From Galaxea fascicularis (taxonomy: Eukaryota > Cnidaria > Anthozoa > Scleractinia > Euphylliidae): 64,000 nucleotides of DNA. Each line of letters begins with the position of its first letter. Within the stretch, counting starts at the first letter, position 1. The stretch covers positions 24,094,067 to 24,158,066 of the forward strand of contig OX419340.1 of the NCBI GenBank assembly GCA_948470475.1, given 5' to 3'. Positions 12,699 to 23,168 of the stretch are shown here, one piece after another. The position numbers were made by a program, and so were the translations under genes. The notes under the pieces were generated by a model. It saw only the letters and a program-made list of their open reading frames with translations, was not told the DNA's origin and searched no databases.

Positions 12699-13889
12699 AT
12701 TATAGTTTCTTCTTTTCCTGTATGTGCAGGAACACCGACAAATAATAATCAATTAACTCATAAGTCTTATGTTGATTCAAACCCTATTTATTTGAAACGT
12801 GGTGGTAGTAATCAGATGGCTGTTGATCTTGATATGAATGAACAGAAAATCATAAACTTGTTAGACCCAGTTAATGAACAAGATTCGGTTAATAAAAGAT
12901 ATCTTGAAAGTCAATTAAATGATCACATGGATAGAAATGGTAATAAAGAATTCAGAAACAATCTTAATATGGATGATTATAAAATTTTAAATCTCAAAAA
13001 TTATGATCCAAATGATGCTAATGATCAAGATGTTCTTAATGTTAAGTATGTTAAAGATTATTATTTAAAACTTGATGGCAGCACTCAAATGTCTGGTAAT
13101 TTGAATATGAATAATCAAAAGACTGAAAAGTTGAAAGATTATGACGACAGTAATACATCAGACAACGATGTTGCTAATGTTAAATACATAAAAAACTAAC
13201 TACTTAATAACCGAGAGTGAGGTCATTACGGGAAAATCTCAAACTGAGGCCTTGCCGTATTGACCGAGCGATAGCGAGGTCAATACAGCTAGGCCGAGGT
13301 TTGAGATTTTCCCGTAACGACCGAACAGTCGAGGTTATTAAGTTGTTTATTATATGGCTAACATAACGGTTGTAAGGGAAAAAAAATGAGTTCAAGCACA
13401 AGTCTTCGCTTCACGGTAATCTATTCATTAATTTTTTCCAAACTCATGTCAAACGTTTTACTAACAGTTTTCCTGGTCGAGTTTTCAGTTTTTTGAGGCA
13501 CCAATTTTCGATGTAAATAAAACAAATGTGACCTTTGGATGACTTTTTGTTGTTTTTGTTCCTAATTTGCATCATCCGTAATCGGCCCGTGGGCATTACG
13601 GGAGAATAATGCCCTACCGCTTCGCTTCGCTTAGCCAATCAGAGCGCTCGTTATATCGTATACAAACACTAGCCATATAATAAAACTATCTTAATCGATT
13701 CAATGCTATCCTAAAAGGTGATTTAAATGCTCATAACAAACATATTACCAATCTTCCTTTACCAACTAATCTTGAAGATGCTACTACAAAACAATATGTT
13801 GATAATATCATTAAATTAAATCCTTCTCATTCTGTAGAAAATCAATTTAAATATTTAATGAAAGATGTTGATGAAATATCAAGTGGATA
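12699..13889 (+). pseudogene. phage-tail-fibre-like repeat protein of the Polinton
   Basis: The open part 12684-13199 and its continuation at 13689-13889, split by a MITE, encode at least four ~40-residue repeats. Each has a polar start, then a core like NLNMNNQK or DLNAHNKHITNL, then an acidic-polar loop, then VNKRY, LNVKY, ANVKY or TTKQY. This layout (G-x-L-x-M-x-x-x-K-I-x-N-L ... D-A-x-x-K-x-Y) is that of phage tail fibre shafts. I infer a trimeric shaft-like structural or attachment protein. The frame is open right back to the polymerase start on the other strand, so its true N terminus may have been lost. No signal peptide is visible. Function is inferred from repeat pattern only. Confidence 0.6.
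13199..13681. mobile_element. MITE-type insertion in the fibre-like gene, 7-bp TSD
   Basis: AAAACTA occurs on both sides (13192-13198 and 13682-13688), and removing one copy plus the insert restores the fibre-like reading frame. Inside, ACTTAATAACC and CATTACGGGAAAATCTCAA pair with their reverse complements by 13350, giving a strong hairpin. The word TTATATGGCTA near 13350 pairs with TAGCCATATAA at the right end. No coding capacity. Confidence 0.75.
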
Positions 13890-14950
13890 AATATGTTGTT
13901 TTACCACAACTGCCAGTAATCTCGCAATCTGATTGGCTAATTTGCCGTTGTCGATAAGAGTCTAGACAACGCTGCACACGTCAACTTGTCACACAATGCC
14001 TTTTTTATCTTTCGCGCTCTGAAGTAAACATTTCTTTGACGCCGATATTGTGGTAAAAAACAAGTCGAATGTGGTTTAGCGTTGTCTGTACTCTTATCGA
14101 CAACGATGTTCGTCATCACAGAGGTCAAAATGTTGTCGACTCACGAGGTGCAGCTGAGTGAGTTCACAAATAGTCAAACGCCAACGTTCGTTTGTTCACG
14201 CCACATCATGTCCATCTCGGGCCATGCCAACAAGCAAAGCATATCAAGTTATAACTCAAGACCATCTGTAAAGCAGTTGAAGAACTGCTCCGACGTCCAC
14301 TCAAATGCTCTAGTTAGTAGAGAAGCGAGTTCAGCAGTTGTTCATGTTCCAGTGACGCCAGCTTCGAGTTCGATTTCGTGCTCTGCCTCAAACTCCGGTG
14401 CTTTGGCCTTCCCAAATGGCTTCTTCCATGACTGCACCATTGCAAATGCCAATGTGTATGTTTTGCCGTAAATTCATTATAATCCTGCTTGAATATTTGC
14501 AGTAACTGAACAGTTGAAGTTGATCGAAACTTGCAGTTTCCTGATGGTCGCTTCGCTGGATTCAGATCTTGTGGTAGCTTAATAGCCAATCAGAAACGCT
14601 CATTTTGGGGAATAAACCAATCAGATTGCGAGAAAGTTATAGACAACGCTTGCTCTTTCTTTGTGTCACGATCTTGGTCACGCTCTGAAAAAAACATTTT
14701 CTTTGACGCGGATATTGTGGTAAAAAACAAATCGAATGTGGTTTAGCGTTGTCTGTACTCTTATCGACAACGAGTATGCGTCATCACAGTGGTCAAAATT
14801 TGTTGTGGACTCACTCGGCTGCGCCTCGTGAGTCCACAATATTTTGACCCCTGTGATGACGCATACTCGTTGTCGATAAGAGTACAGACAACGCTAAACC
14901 ACATTCGATTTGTTAAATTTAGTATGGTCATTTCATCGAAATAACACAGT
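13890..14950. mobile_element. composite palindromic insertion in the Polinton
   Basis: A block with GC content unlike the Polinton. About 14035-14135 and 14702-14800 are direct repeats (GTGGTTTAGCGTTGTCTGTA and on). 14727-14912 folds on itself with arms of about 85 bp around GTGGACTCACTCGGCTGCGC. An open frame at 14082-14471 has no recognisable product. Precise borders are uncertain because the flanking Polinton sequence does not show a clear duplication. Confidence 0.6.
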
Positions 14951-14973
14951 ACTAGCTTTTAAAGCGCAAAAAG

Positions 14974-15750
14974 ATGGAAATAATTATAGATTCATTCGGT
15001 CTAATTTCAGAAGATAAACCTTACACTCTTTGTATAGAATTATTTTTTAATATTGAAACATATTGGAATAAAGCAACTATTACAATTAATGAAACTGGTG
15101 TTTCAATTCCTTTTTATCGTACTGAAAAATTTAGTTACCTTATCAGTTCAATAGAATATTACTATACCAAAACAACTATACAATTCAGTAAAATAACAGC
15201 ACCTTCAAATCATTTACATTTCACATGTCATATTGATGGTGTTGTAGGATTGCCTAATTTAAGTTTAAATTTAGCAGCATATGGTGTTGATTATTATACT
15301 CATAATATAGATAGTAATGTTTATTACGAAACACTTTTTTATATACAAGATTATGCAATTAACTTAAAAATGGATCTGGATTTACAATCTAAGAAATTGA
15401 TTAATGATGGGGTACAAATATTAAGATACAAAAATGAAGATGAATATTTATACATAACACCTAAGTTGAAAATTGGTAATCCTGTAAAATTCGAAATAAG
15501 TGATAGAGTTTATTCTAGAGCAAATTTTGATAATGTGGTACCTTACTATTCAGGTGGTGTTAAACTATTTGAACAAAAATATAATAAAATGTTCATGACT
15601 GAAAATTTGGATTTGGATAGATATAAGGTTAGTGGTCAGGATAATATTTTTTCTGTTGAACATGGTTATATGGAAATGCATTCAAATATTGATTTAAATG
15701 GTAATACATTAAAAAAATGCAAAAATAACACACCATATACGTGGTTATAG
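14974..15750 (+). CDS. uncharacterised Polinton protein, 258 codons, intact
   Basis: Starts MEIIIDSFGL at 14974 and runs open to 15750. Composition is that of a beta-rich structural protein: many Tyr, Asn, Thr and Ile, no transmembrane segment, no signal peptide, no cysteine-rich domain. Two segments resemble the shaft repeats of the upstream gene: MDLDLQSKKLIND near residue 131 and SNIDLNGNTLKKCKN near residue 240. It may be the distal part (head or collar) of the same fibre system or the second half of one protein divided by the insertion just upstream. It is notable that this ORF is intact while the polymerase is shattered. No homologue named with confidence. Confidence 0.6.
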   Translation: MEIIIDSFGLISEDKPYTLCIELFFNIETYWNKATITINETGVSIPFYRTEKFSYLISSIEYYYTKTTIQFSKITAPSNHLHFTCHIDGVVGLPNLSLNLAAYGVDYYTHNIDSNVYYETLFYIQDYAINLKMDLDLQSKKLINDGVQILRYKNEDEYLYITPKLKIGNPVKFEISDRVYSRANFDNVVPYYSGGVKLFEQKYNKMFMTENLDLDRYKVSGQDNIFSVEHGYMEMHSNIDLNGNTLKKCKNNTPYTWL

Positions 15751-15860
15751 AAGGGAAAGTCAAGGAAAAAAATTTATTTGAAGGAGGCTGGAAACAAGCT
15801 ATGACCAAGCCTGGAAAAATAAATGAGATAACTCTTTTTTACTGAAATGTACGTCTTTCA

Positions 15861-16058
15861 TCTCCGAGAATTACATTAACAGGCGGACCAGATCCTATAA
15901 GAAGAATCAACATCACCCCACGTGAAACTTCTCAAGGAAGAACTCGACATTGTACTCCTTCTAATTTCACTACTGATTATTTTTTAGAGGTTGAAAGAAC
16001 TTTTATTCAAAATCAGAATGACGATGATGTTATGTTGGTTATTGAATATGAAAGTTAA
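15861..16058 (+). pseudogene. Polinton ORF fragment
   Basis: An open stretch of 65 codons without its own ATG, ending at the TAA at 16056-16058, with the same AT-rich codon use as the ORF upstream and on the same strand. It lies after a disrupted segment (15750-15860). Probably the C terminus of a decayed structural gene. No product recognised. Confidence 0.35.
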
Positions 16059-16105
16059 TCCAATTATTCTTCTTTATGCTGCTTAATTGTATAAATTAAT
16101 AATAT

Positions 16106-16630
16106 ATGACAACAAGAAAAATTTCAGTTTTTGATTTCAATCATATCAATAACTCCATTCCACAACATAGATTAACTGAATTGAGGTCTTTATATAGTTA
16201 TTATCATAAAAAGATATTGGGTATATCAAAAAGCATTTAAATATTTTCAAAAAATGGATCTAACGTCAAAATTATCTTCTGGGGTTTTTGTGGTTTCTGG
16301 AGTTATAGTTGGTAATATAACATTAAATCCTATTATTCTTTCTTCTTTAAGTAGTTTGGGGTACCTTCAAATATTTATTCTGAAACTAAATATCATAAAC
16401 GAAAAATGGAAATATGTAGGTTTCCTTATACAACTTATGATAAAGTTTTAGTTGATTTAAGAGCTGCAATTCGAGGATATACTTTTGATTTAGATTATTA
16501 TTTGGAGGAGTTGAAAACTATTGATTCAATAGTTATCGACATATGCCCCAATGTTGAAAGATTCAAAAAACAATATAAGAAAAAATTTACAGAGAAAGAA
16601 AAAGTTGAAATTAAAAGAACTGATGTTTAA
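16106..16630 (+). pseudogene. small Polinton-family protein, frameshifted
   Basis: Three overlapping frames in tandem: a 44-codon piece from the ATG at 16106, a middle piece at 16254-16451, and a C-terminal piece at 16406-16630 beginning MEICRFPYTTYDKVLVDLRA. The middle part has a hydrophobic stretch (VFVVSGVIVGNITLNPIIL) that could cross a membrane. The last part is mainly helical and ends in Lys/Glu-rich sequence. I associate this protein with cnidarian Polintons from memory, without a functional assignment. At least two frame changes break it. Confidence 0.45.
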
Positions 16631-17052
16631 TTAATTACCCCACCAATTGTTATAAAATTCCAAAGTGTTTTTATGATTTCTGACTTATATTGAATCGAAA
16701 GGTAAATTCATTGATTGTATTATTTTTCTTAATAAATAGGGCTGAACTCGAAAACCTTAGGGTTCATTTTGGCACTAGGCATTTCCTTCCTAAACTATAT
16801 ACAAATTTCAAAATTACTTAATATCTTATTGTAAAAAAAGAAAATATATATATAAAGATCTCTTGTAACCTTATTTAAATTTTTGTATTGTATTATTGTA
16901 ATACTAATCATTCTTTTTCTATCAGTTTTTATAACAAGGACATAAAATATGATCAATAGCGAGTTCATTATGTACTGGAATACATGATCGGACAATCTTC
17001 ATTTCCATTATCTTATACTATAGTATTAGAAATACATTTTAAAGTCATTTCG
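16631..17052. other. AT-rich Polinton subterminal region, no gene seen
   Basis: Lies between the last plus-strand ORF and the right inverted repeat. No recognisable open frame or motif. Confidence 0.4.
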
Positions 17053-17220
17053 TAAATTTCAAGTAGTGAGAACCATATGGTGGAACCCAAATCAGGAATG
17101 TGCTGGTAAAACATAAAACAAATTAGATTAAAAAGTTTTGTGTGCTGGTACACCTACTAATTTTGTGCAGATAGGCGTTGAAACTTATATTTGAAAAATG
17201 TGCTAGTACGCCTATCTATA
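17053..17220. repeat. Polinton right terminal inverted repeat
   Basis: Reverse complement of 8260-8432, ending CTAGTACGCCTATCTATA. Matching continues weakly outward into AAACTACTG and ACTTTAACGTCT, the mirror of sequence left of the left repeat. Confidence 0.85.
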
Positions 17221-17224
17221 AAAC

Positions 17225-17830
17225 TACTGACGACTTTAACGTCTAGTATAAAAACGGTAAATAAAACAGACGCATTTAACGTCTGACGACGTAAACGGCT
17301 TGTTTTAAGTGCGTCGCTGAGACGCACTTAACACACGATTTTAACGTCGTAGACGTTAAATGCGTCTAGTATAAAAACGGGACGCCCTAACTAGGACGCA
17401 TTTAGCCCTGAGTCCTTTGTTCATCTACACTCCGTTCTTTCCATTCCTTTCTCTCTTGGTCGACACGACAAACAAGCAATGTGCTACATCTAGTTCCTCG
17501 TCCATCGCCAGAAAATGCTGTTTCCTAGACTGATTTTTCTTACAAAAATATTTGCATCTGTCCTTCTTGGCGACGTCGAGACCTGCAATTCCGCCACGCC
17601 TATTTGCTAGTATATTCCTGTGTCAGCGTTTTATTTGGTGACAAGTTGCTCGTGCCCAGTGTCTTCCGAGAATAGAACCCAGTCTTTCTTAGAAAAATCT
17701 TGTTTTTGTCCGTTAGTTTGTCTACTTTTATAGGTCCCGTTTTTATACCAGGCGGCTTTAACGTCTCAGACGTCAAGTGTGTCTCGACGACTTTGACATC
17801 TGTAGCATCAAAACGAGCATTGAGAAGACG
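17225..17830. mobile_element. MITE family with GACGTTAAA / TATAAAAACGGGACG words
   Basis: Dense short palindromes: AACGTCTAGTATAAAAACGG at 17238, its relative GCGTCTAGTATAAAAACGGG at 17367, and the inverse CCCGTTTTTATACCAGG near 17746. The centre (17400-17720) is unique. A related core, TCCAGTATAAACGGGACG, is found at about 32980 in the MITE at 32.33-33.11 kb. Probably a Harbinger-like or other short-TIR element. Ends not resolved. Confidence 0.5.
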
Positions 17831-20730
17831 GCTGTAACTGACATTTAGGTTAACTTAACTAAAATTTCGTTAGACAGGGATTTCGGTATGTTAATGGCAA
17901 TCGTTAAATGGAATGTAATTTTTTAGAACCGAAAGAAGCACCTTCTTATATGTAATAGCTTTCCATCAGTTCTTCCTTTAACGATTTCTCAGGGCAATGA
18001 TATGCTTTTTTAAAAACTTTGCTTTTGCTGTTTGCAGAAAGGCGCTCCTTAAATACATAGCATTGATTAGTGCCAAAATATAAAACTCATGCTATTGCCT
18101 TGATGTTTTCTTAAATATAATTTTAAGTGCACTCGCAAAGAAACTTGCTTTTAGAGTGCAACTCACATTTTTGATATAAAGAAGCACCGAAGTAAACATG
18201 ACACGAAAGACACAAGTTTGTCTTTAGCCAATGGACATTATTTTGATGAATTAAGCGACTTCATTGCTTTCGTTTCGTTTCGACGGGTCCGGTGTCAATA
18301 GCTAACATTTACAGTTTTTCTTAAACACTTGTCATTTTCTAATAATTAGGTATTTTTTCATAGGATAAACGTAGTTCAGAAAACATAGAAATACGCAGGA
18401 TAAAAGAACGTTACCAACGTTGAAAAACAGCATATGTTAAACAATGGAAGAATAGGTAACTGACCGAAAAAGAATAATTAGCTTAGAGAGCACTACATGA
18501 AAACACGGTTTAACGAACTTACTGTCAAATTTAAATGGTGTCTAATGATTCCCGACTGCAGTATGCTTTGGTTGAAGATATTATATTCAAGAACACTCGT
18601 TTACTCTGCTCTGCTTGAAATAAAACTAGCACAGAGGTTATTTGATATTTAATTGTTATTAATGCCTTTGAGCGAAATTCATTTCTACAGCATAATACGT
18701 ATTTTGGAAGCGGAAATCAGATTGAAAAGATAGCTTATCCTAATTGGTTGTCGTTTTTGTGAGAAACCGTTTAACTGTATTTTCCGTTAATGTTTGCGGT
18801 TTTATGAACAAAGGACGCCGATAAAAGGAAATTAGATGCTGTGTTGAATAAAAATTGCATCTTCATACAGAATCAAAGGCATTGTCTTACGTTCGAGGCT
18901 TGTAGAAATCGATTAAGCTTCTTTCATGATAGTTTCCTGGAGGTATTTCTGATGAATGAATTGTTTTCACTGACATTACTAGCCGGTGTTCGTTATTAAA
19001 TAGGTGAAACGTTCCGAACAAGTCGTGTTTATTTTACCGGTAAAACGTTAGCCAAATTAGATGCCGGTAATTTTACACTCACAAAGTAAATGATAACAAC
19101 AGGTGCAAAGCCGATAGCGTCTTAGGCCTGTTTCAGTCGTCGATCTTTTACGTTACTTTTCTTGTGCTGAATCAAATCAGATTCGGCATTTGAGAAGTTC
19201 GACGTTTAAATCAATTAAATTCGACGAGTTTGAAATGGTTGACCCAACTATTGAATTAGAGTGGCTCCATCGAATCTAATTCATACAGAGGCCTAAATTA
19301 TTTTAATTTATTTCCTAACCACAATCTAGCACATTCGAGGTACACATTTAATTCAACGTCTGAATCAATGTTGAATTTAATTCATTTGGGCCGACCTAAA
19401 TAGGCATTTGATTCGGCTAATGAAACTTTAGATGTTTGAAGCAAAAGCCTGTAAATAAAGAAAAAACGTCCGTTTCCTTTCTTTATAGATCAGTCACAGA
19501 CAGCATCTGGATGTCATCTTCTAGTTCACACCATATAATGTATATATATACAGTTTTCTTTTTGAAAAATTCAAATGCGCGTTGAATAGAAAACAAAACG
19601 TTACCTCCGAAATATGGCTATATGTACTTTCTGGTTTAAAAGAGAACCGAGAAGTGAAAAAATGGAAAACTGAGAATTGCTGTCTTTGGAGCTTGTAATT
19701 TTAAAACCAATATAGGAAAAAAAGCAAAAACAGATATCTAAAGAAAGCAAATCATTAAGGTTTCAATAAGCCTTGTATCAGCTCCTCTATTTGAACCACC
19801 GAAGTGCTTTCTTCGTTGACAACTTATTAATTAACGACAAGGATCTTTATCTTGTAATTGGTATTTTAGACATACATATCTTCCTGCCCTTTCTTTGGCC
19901 AACTGCTTTACTCTGCCATTAAAAGCACTTAGCTGAACACTGCAAAGTTACTGCGGAATTTTTGTCATTTGGCCAAGCTAAAAATAACTCAAATGAAGAC
20001 TGATCCTTGCAGTTGTGAACTAATTTTTGGTATGCAATTGCGTAAAGAGGCCTGAAATAAAAAGCTGGTTACATAGAATACGAAGAAAGGCGAAACCTTC
20101 TTTTCCGCCCAAGGAAGATGTTTGGGGCTGTTATCAGAAAGATTGCGATCGAATGATCTGGGAAAGTTAACTGCGAATGCAATAAATTAAAGATGCATTG
20201 GGATTACTAAATCCGCCATACGTGATGTGGATAATTTGATTAATAACTGATAAACCAGCATTTTATTAATTCTTAATTTACCTCCACCCGTGCACCCACC
20301 AGCGGTTTCGGGCCTTGTTGGCAAACTTTTTTCCCTGTTTTTTTCTGTCGGTAGTTGGTAGACTTTGTTATGATTAGCAAAATGTATGAAGGAGTTCCGT
20401 TATTAAACATTGAGCGCCTAAAATAGCTTTTCGGGCCCGAACTCCTTCCGGGATTTTGGAGGAATGAACGTTTGTTTGTCTTTTTATGGCGTTTACATAA
20501 ATCCAGCGAACCTCAATCTTGGACAAACTATTCCAGAAAAGTAGCCAATTGGTGTCCAAATTATCCTTTAGAAAAAAAATCTCGGTTTATAGTATTACTT
20601 CATTAGCTTACCCGTCCACCTGCCTCTTATTCAATATTGGATTTGAATAGGGGGAGGGGGTGGGGGAGAATTCAGTTTTTCAGGGAAACGCCAGGCGGGG
20701 GTGGGGGTTGTAATACGGTTGTTACTGTTA
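17831..20730. other. gene-free stretch with an old MITE
   Basis: No supported gene. About 19130-19445 has many GAATTAAATTC / GAATCAAAT-type words in both orientations and is probably a decayed member of the family at 22.65-23.01 kb. About 19985-20065 resembles the SINE tail seen at 29.48 kb (TGATCCTTGCAGTTGTGAAC, GCAATTGCG). Purine-rich runs (20650-20710) are simple sequence. Confidence 0.35.
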
Positions 20731-21019
20731 TCACATAAAGAGGCTTTGAAGCTCAATTTCCTCAACAGTTTCGTCTAAGATTGCTGTTGTCGTATACGTT
20801 TGCTTAAAATTCTCGGAAAATTCCTTCATGTGACAGCCTGTTTTCATTGTAGCTATTATGAGTGTATCTTTTAGTGAACGCCCCATTCTGTTTGATACAT
20901 GTAGATAGGACCAGCGGTTCTTTGAAAAGGTTTTCTCAGCAGTGGCTTTTGCTCTTTTGTAATATAGCTCGCGCATCTTTTCATTGAAGTGAGGAAGGCA
21001 CGGTAATGACACCTTTTTT
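20731..21019 (-). CDS. possible terminal exon of an unrecognised gene
   Basis: Minus strand. A CTCAG acceptor at 21021-21020 precedes an open exon of about 95 codons ending in TGA at 20731. The sequence looks protein-like: charged helices (MRELYYKRAKATAEKTF), then NRWSYLHVSNRMGRSLKD, then an acidic end (ETVEEIELQSLFM). No domain is recognised and no upstream exon was found. An overlapping frame reads through 20871-21104. Could be a chance ORF. Confidence 0.3.
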
Positions 21020-21299
21020 CTGAGTGCACAGCTTCGAAATACTTTACAAATCTACCATTTTTCACAATTCGTAAAACGAAATTTACGATTAGAACATTAG
21101 TCATAGCACAGACAAGACCATGCTAAGTGCTGCTTGTTTACACTATACAATTTTAGCAGCGTTAATATTAACCCCACTTTAAAATATTTATGAACGGATG
21201 GAAACGTGGAATTAGCTTAATGTTTCGGAAAGACAAGCTGCCTTGTTTGTGAGGAAACAAAAGCCATATAGTTTGATTTGAATTTCAAAGTAGCTAACT

Positions 21300-21545
21300 T
21301 GTTGAGGATCAGTCTTCATTTGATTCCACTTCCGCACTTCAAATATGATTTACAATTTACCTGCTCCCAACGTCAGTGACTTCATAGCTCAGTTGGTTAG
21401 AGAATCGCACCGGTATCGTGAGGTCACGGGTTCAAACCCCGTTGAATGAATGAATGAATGAATGTTTTTCAGGCTTCTTTTGAATCAGTCTTCATTTGAT
21501 TTCACGTCCGCAGTTCATAGACGATTTATTTCATATATAACCTCC
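21300..21545 (+). mobile_element. tRNA-derived SINE, second family (copy 1)
   Basis: A tRNA-like head at about 21380-21447 has the A-box-like TAGCTCAGTTGGTTAGAG and B-box GGGTTCAAACCCC. Then come a TGAA microsatellite, TTTTTCAGGCTTC, and a stretch (CAGTCTTCATTTGATTTCAC) that also appears, slightly changed, before the head at 21310. Matches 29.44-29.70 kb. The family resembles a repeat I know as common in stony corals. Not a functional tRNA: the anticodon stem is imperfect and 3' flank is SINE-like. Confidence 0.7.
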
Positions 21546-22655
21546 ACATAACTTGTTTCGTTACAAATTGAAAGCAGATCAGAAGGTACAGACATACATT
21601 TACAGGACCTGACAAGTAGCATAGCACAATTTGTAATTCTTTGCAATATAAATCTTACGAGGAATAAAAACCAACCTTACATACGCCCTTCCTCGAATCC
21701 TGGAGTATTCGTTGAGCATAGAGCACAGAAAAGCTGCTTCTGATAATTATCGTAATAACACACAACGGCCCATATACTGAGACGCGATTTACATGAAAAA
21801 AGCAGTGAGATCCTTATCAAAACAAGGTGACTACCGGCCTCGTTTCCATTCATATGCTAGCTCACTGAGTTAAGATTTTTAAAAGGGATATTTAAATAAC
21901 GAAGGAACAATGCGATAGACAAATGTGGCTACATAAGATACATGCGGTGAAATAATAATAACTATGGCTAAATAAGGCTAAATAAGATAAATAGCGATAA
22001 AAACGTTTTCTGGCACTTCTTCTAGCACCTAAAACATTTACACCTACGGTTTCAACTTGGTGAATGTTTTAGCTGCCCTTAAGAATGAAAGATCAAAACA
22101 CCCGGGAAAGGAAGCTGATATCACGAAAACTGGAGGATACAACGGCATAAAGTACTTTCCTATTTCAAAAACTTGCAAAGTTTATATCTTAGAGCTCTTT
22201 GTTCCCAAAGCGATAGTTTCAAAAGGAAAATCAAAATTAAACCCATCTTGTTGGACCTCACTGAATCCAACAAGGAAGGTAGTCAATTTTTTTTATCATA
22301 ATAAGACTCTTGTTTAATAAATTTTATTCATGCACGAGTATAATTTTGGGAAACAAGAAAACTGCAACTTTGTGCAATGGAAACACAATCGTAAGAACAA
22401 CTATTTTAAAGAAAATCAAACGTTCGAAATAATAACCAGAGACTTTCGTAAAAACGCCTTAATATTTCAAAATATGACTCCGTTTCATCACAAAAGAGGG
22501 TATAATTTGCCACAACTTAATACAACAATTTCTTACTCAGAAAACTTTGACAGAAATATGGTTGCTCCACAGTCATTTTATCATCCTGAAATAACGCCGT
22601 GAAGCTCGATCTGTTAGTAAAAGGGAAGTCACGATTCCATTCCATATACACAAAA
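21546..22655. other. no supported gene
   Basis: Two plus-strand open frames (22057-22317 and 22330-22602) are rich in Lys and Asn, lack domains and could be chance. 21940-22000 is a short imperfect TAAATAAG-type repeat. Nothing else seen. Confidence 0.3.
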
Positions 22656-23010
22656 ATCCCGTCGACATGAATTGCTGTATAGACGTCGAGATTAATACAG
22701 TCGAATTTAATTCCGTGATGTCTTATTTCTGATTAGAGGTTACATTTTATTTAAATAATAATTTTTAAAACATCAAAATAAAGTATGCAGTTAATTCGAT
22801 GCGTCACTTATATGACGAATAAACTGAAGACGCGTTACCGATATTTTGTTCGTCCTGCCAAGACGAATGAAACGTCTTGGACGAATTTAATTCGCGAGAT
22901 GAATCTAATTCGTTTTAGACGTCGCGCTATCGTCCAATGTAATTAATTGCTTGAATTAAATTCGTCTGAATTAATTTTGACGATAGCGCGACGTATAAAC
23001 TAGGTCTAAG
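22655..23010. mobile_element. palindromic MITE with GAATTAAATTCGTC words
   Basis: GACGATAGCGCGACGT at about 22980 pairs with ACGTCGCGCTATCGTC at 22920. GAATTTAATTCG and GAATTAAATTCGTC recur around them, and TCGAATTTAATTCCG occurs at 22700. Strong local foldback. No coding. Related, older copies appear at about 19.13-19.45 kb and perhaps 46.02-46.29 kb. Confidence 0.55.
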
Positions 23011-23168
23011 AGATGGAACACTACTAAATTTGGTTACTACCAGGCTAGGGTTTTGCGCGAACTTACCTTCGCGAAAGAAAAATGTTACCGATCATTTAAG
23101 AATCAGGCGACGAAAACATGCTGTAAATTGTTTTAGTGTAAGGGTTGTGGGATGTTTCTTGGAGTGAC

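Larger units (their letters stand above)
8260..17220. mobile_element. degenerate Polinton/Maverick, about 9 kb
   Basis: Bounded by inverted repeats of about 165 bp (8260-8432 and 17053-17220) and carrying a protein-primed family-B DNA polymerase of the Polinton type. Genes read outward in two directions: polymerase on minus (left half), a repeat-rich fibre-like gene plus smaller ORFs on plus (right half). Integrase, packaging ATPase, cysteine protease and major capsid protein, normal for 15-20-kb Polintons, are not detectable. Codon use and base content are far more AT-rich than the flanks. Three later insertions sit inside: a SINE at about 11.48-12.17 kb, a MITE at 13.20-13.68 kb and a composite block at about 13.89-14.95 kb. 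A clean 6-bp target duplication is not visible. Confidence 0.85.

Noticed and set aside
14082..14471. 129-codon ORF with Ser-rich product
   Set aside because: Lies inside a composite palindromic insertion and shares DNA with noncoding repeats at 14.7 kb.
21381..21447. tRNA gene
   Set aside because: A and B boxes are present but the anticodon stem is imperfect, the 3' flank is a repeat, and a second diverged copy exists at 29.59 kb. Treated as a SINE head.
22057..22602. Two consecutive ORFs of 86 and 90 codons
   Set aside because: No domain, Lys/Asn-rich as expected from AT-rich DNA, no splice or promoter support.
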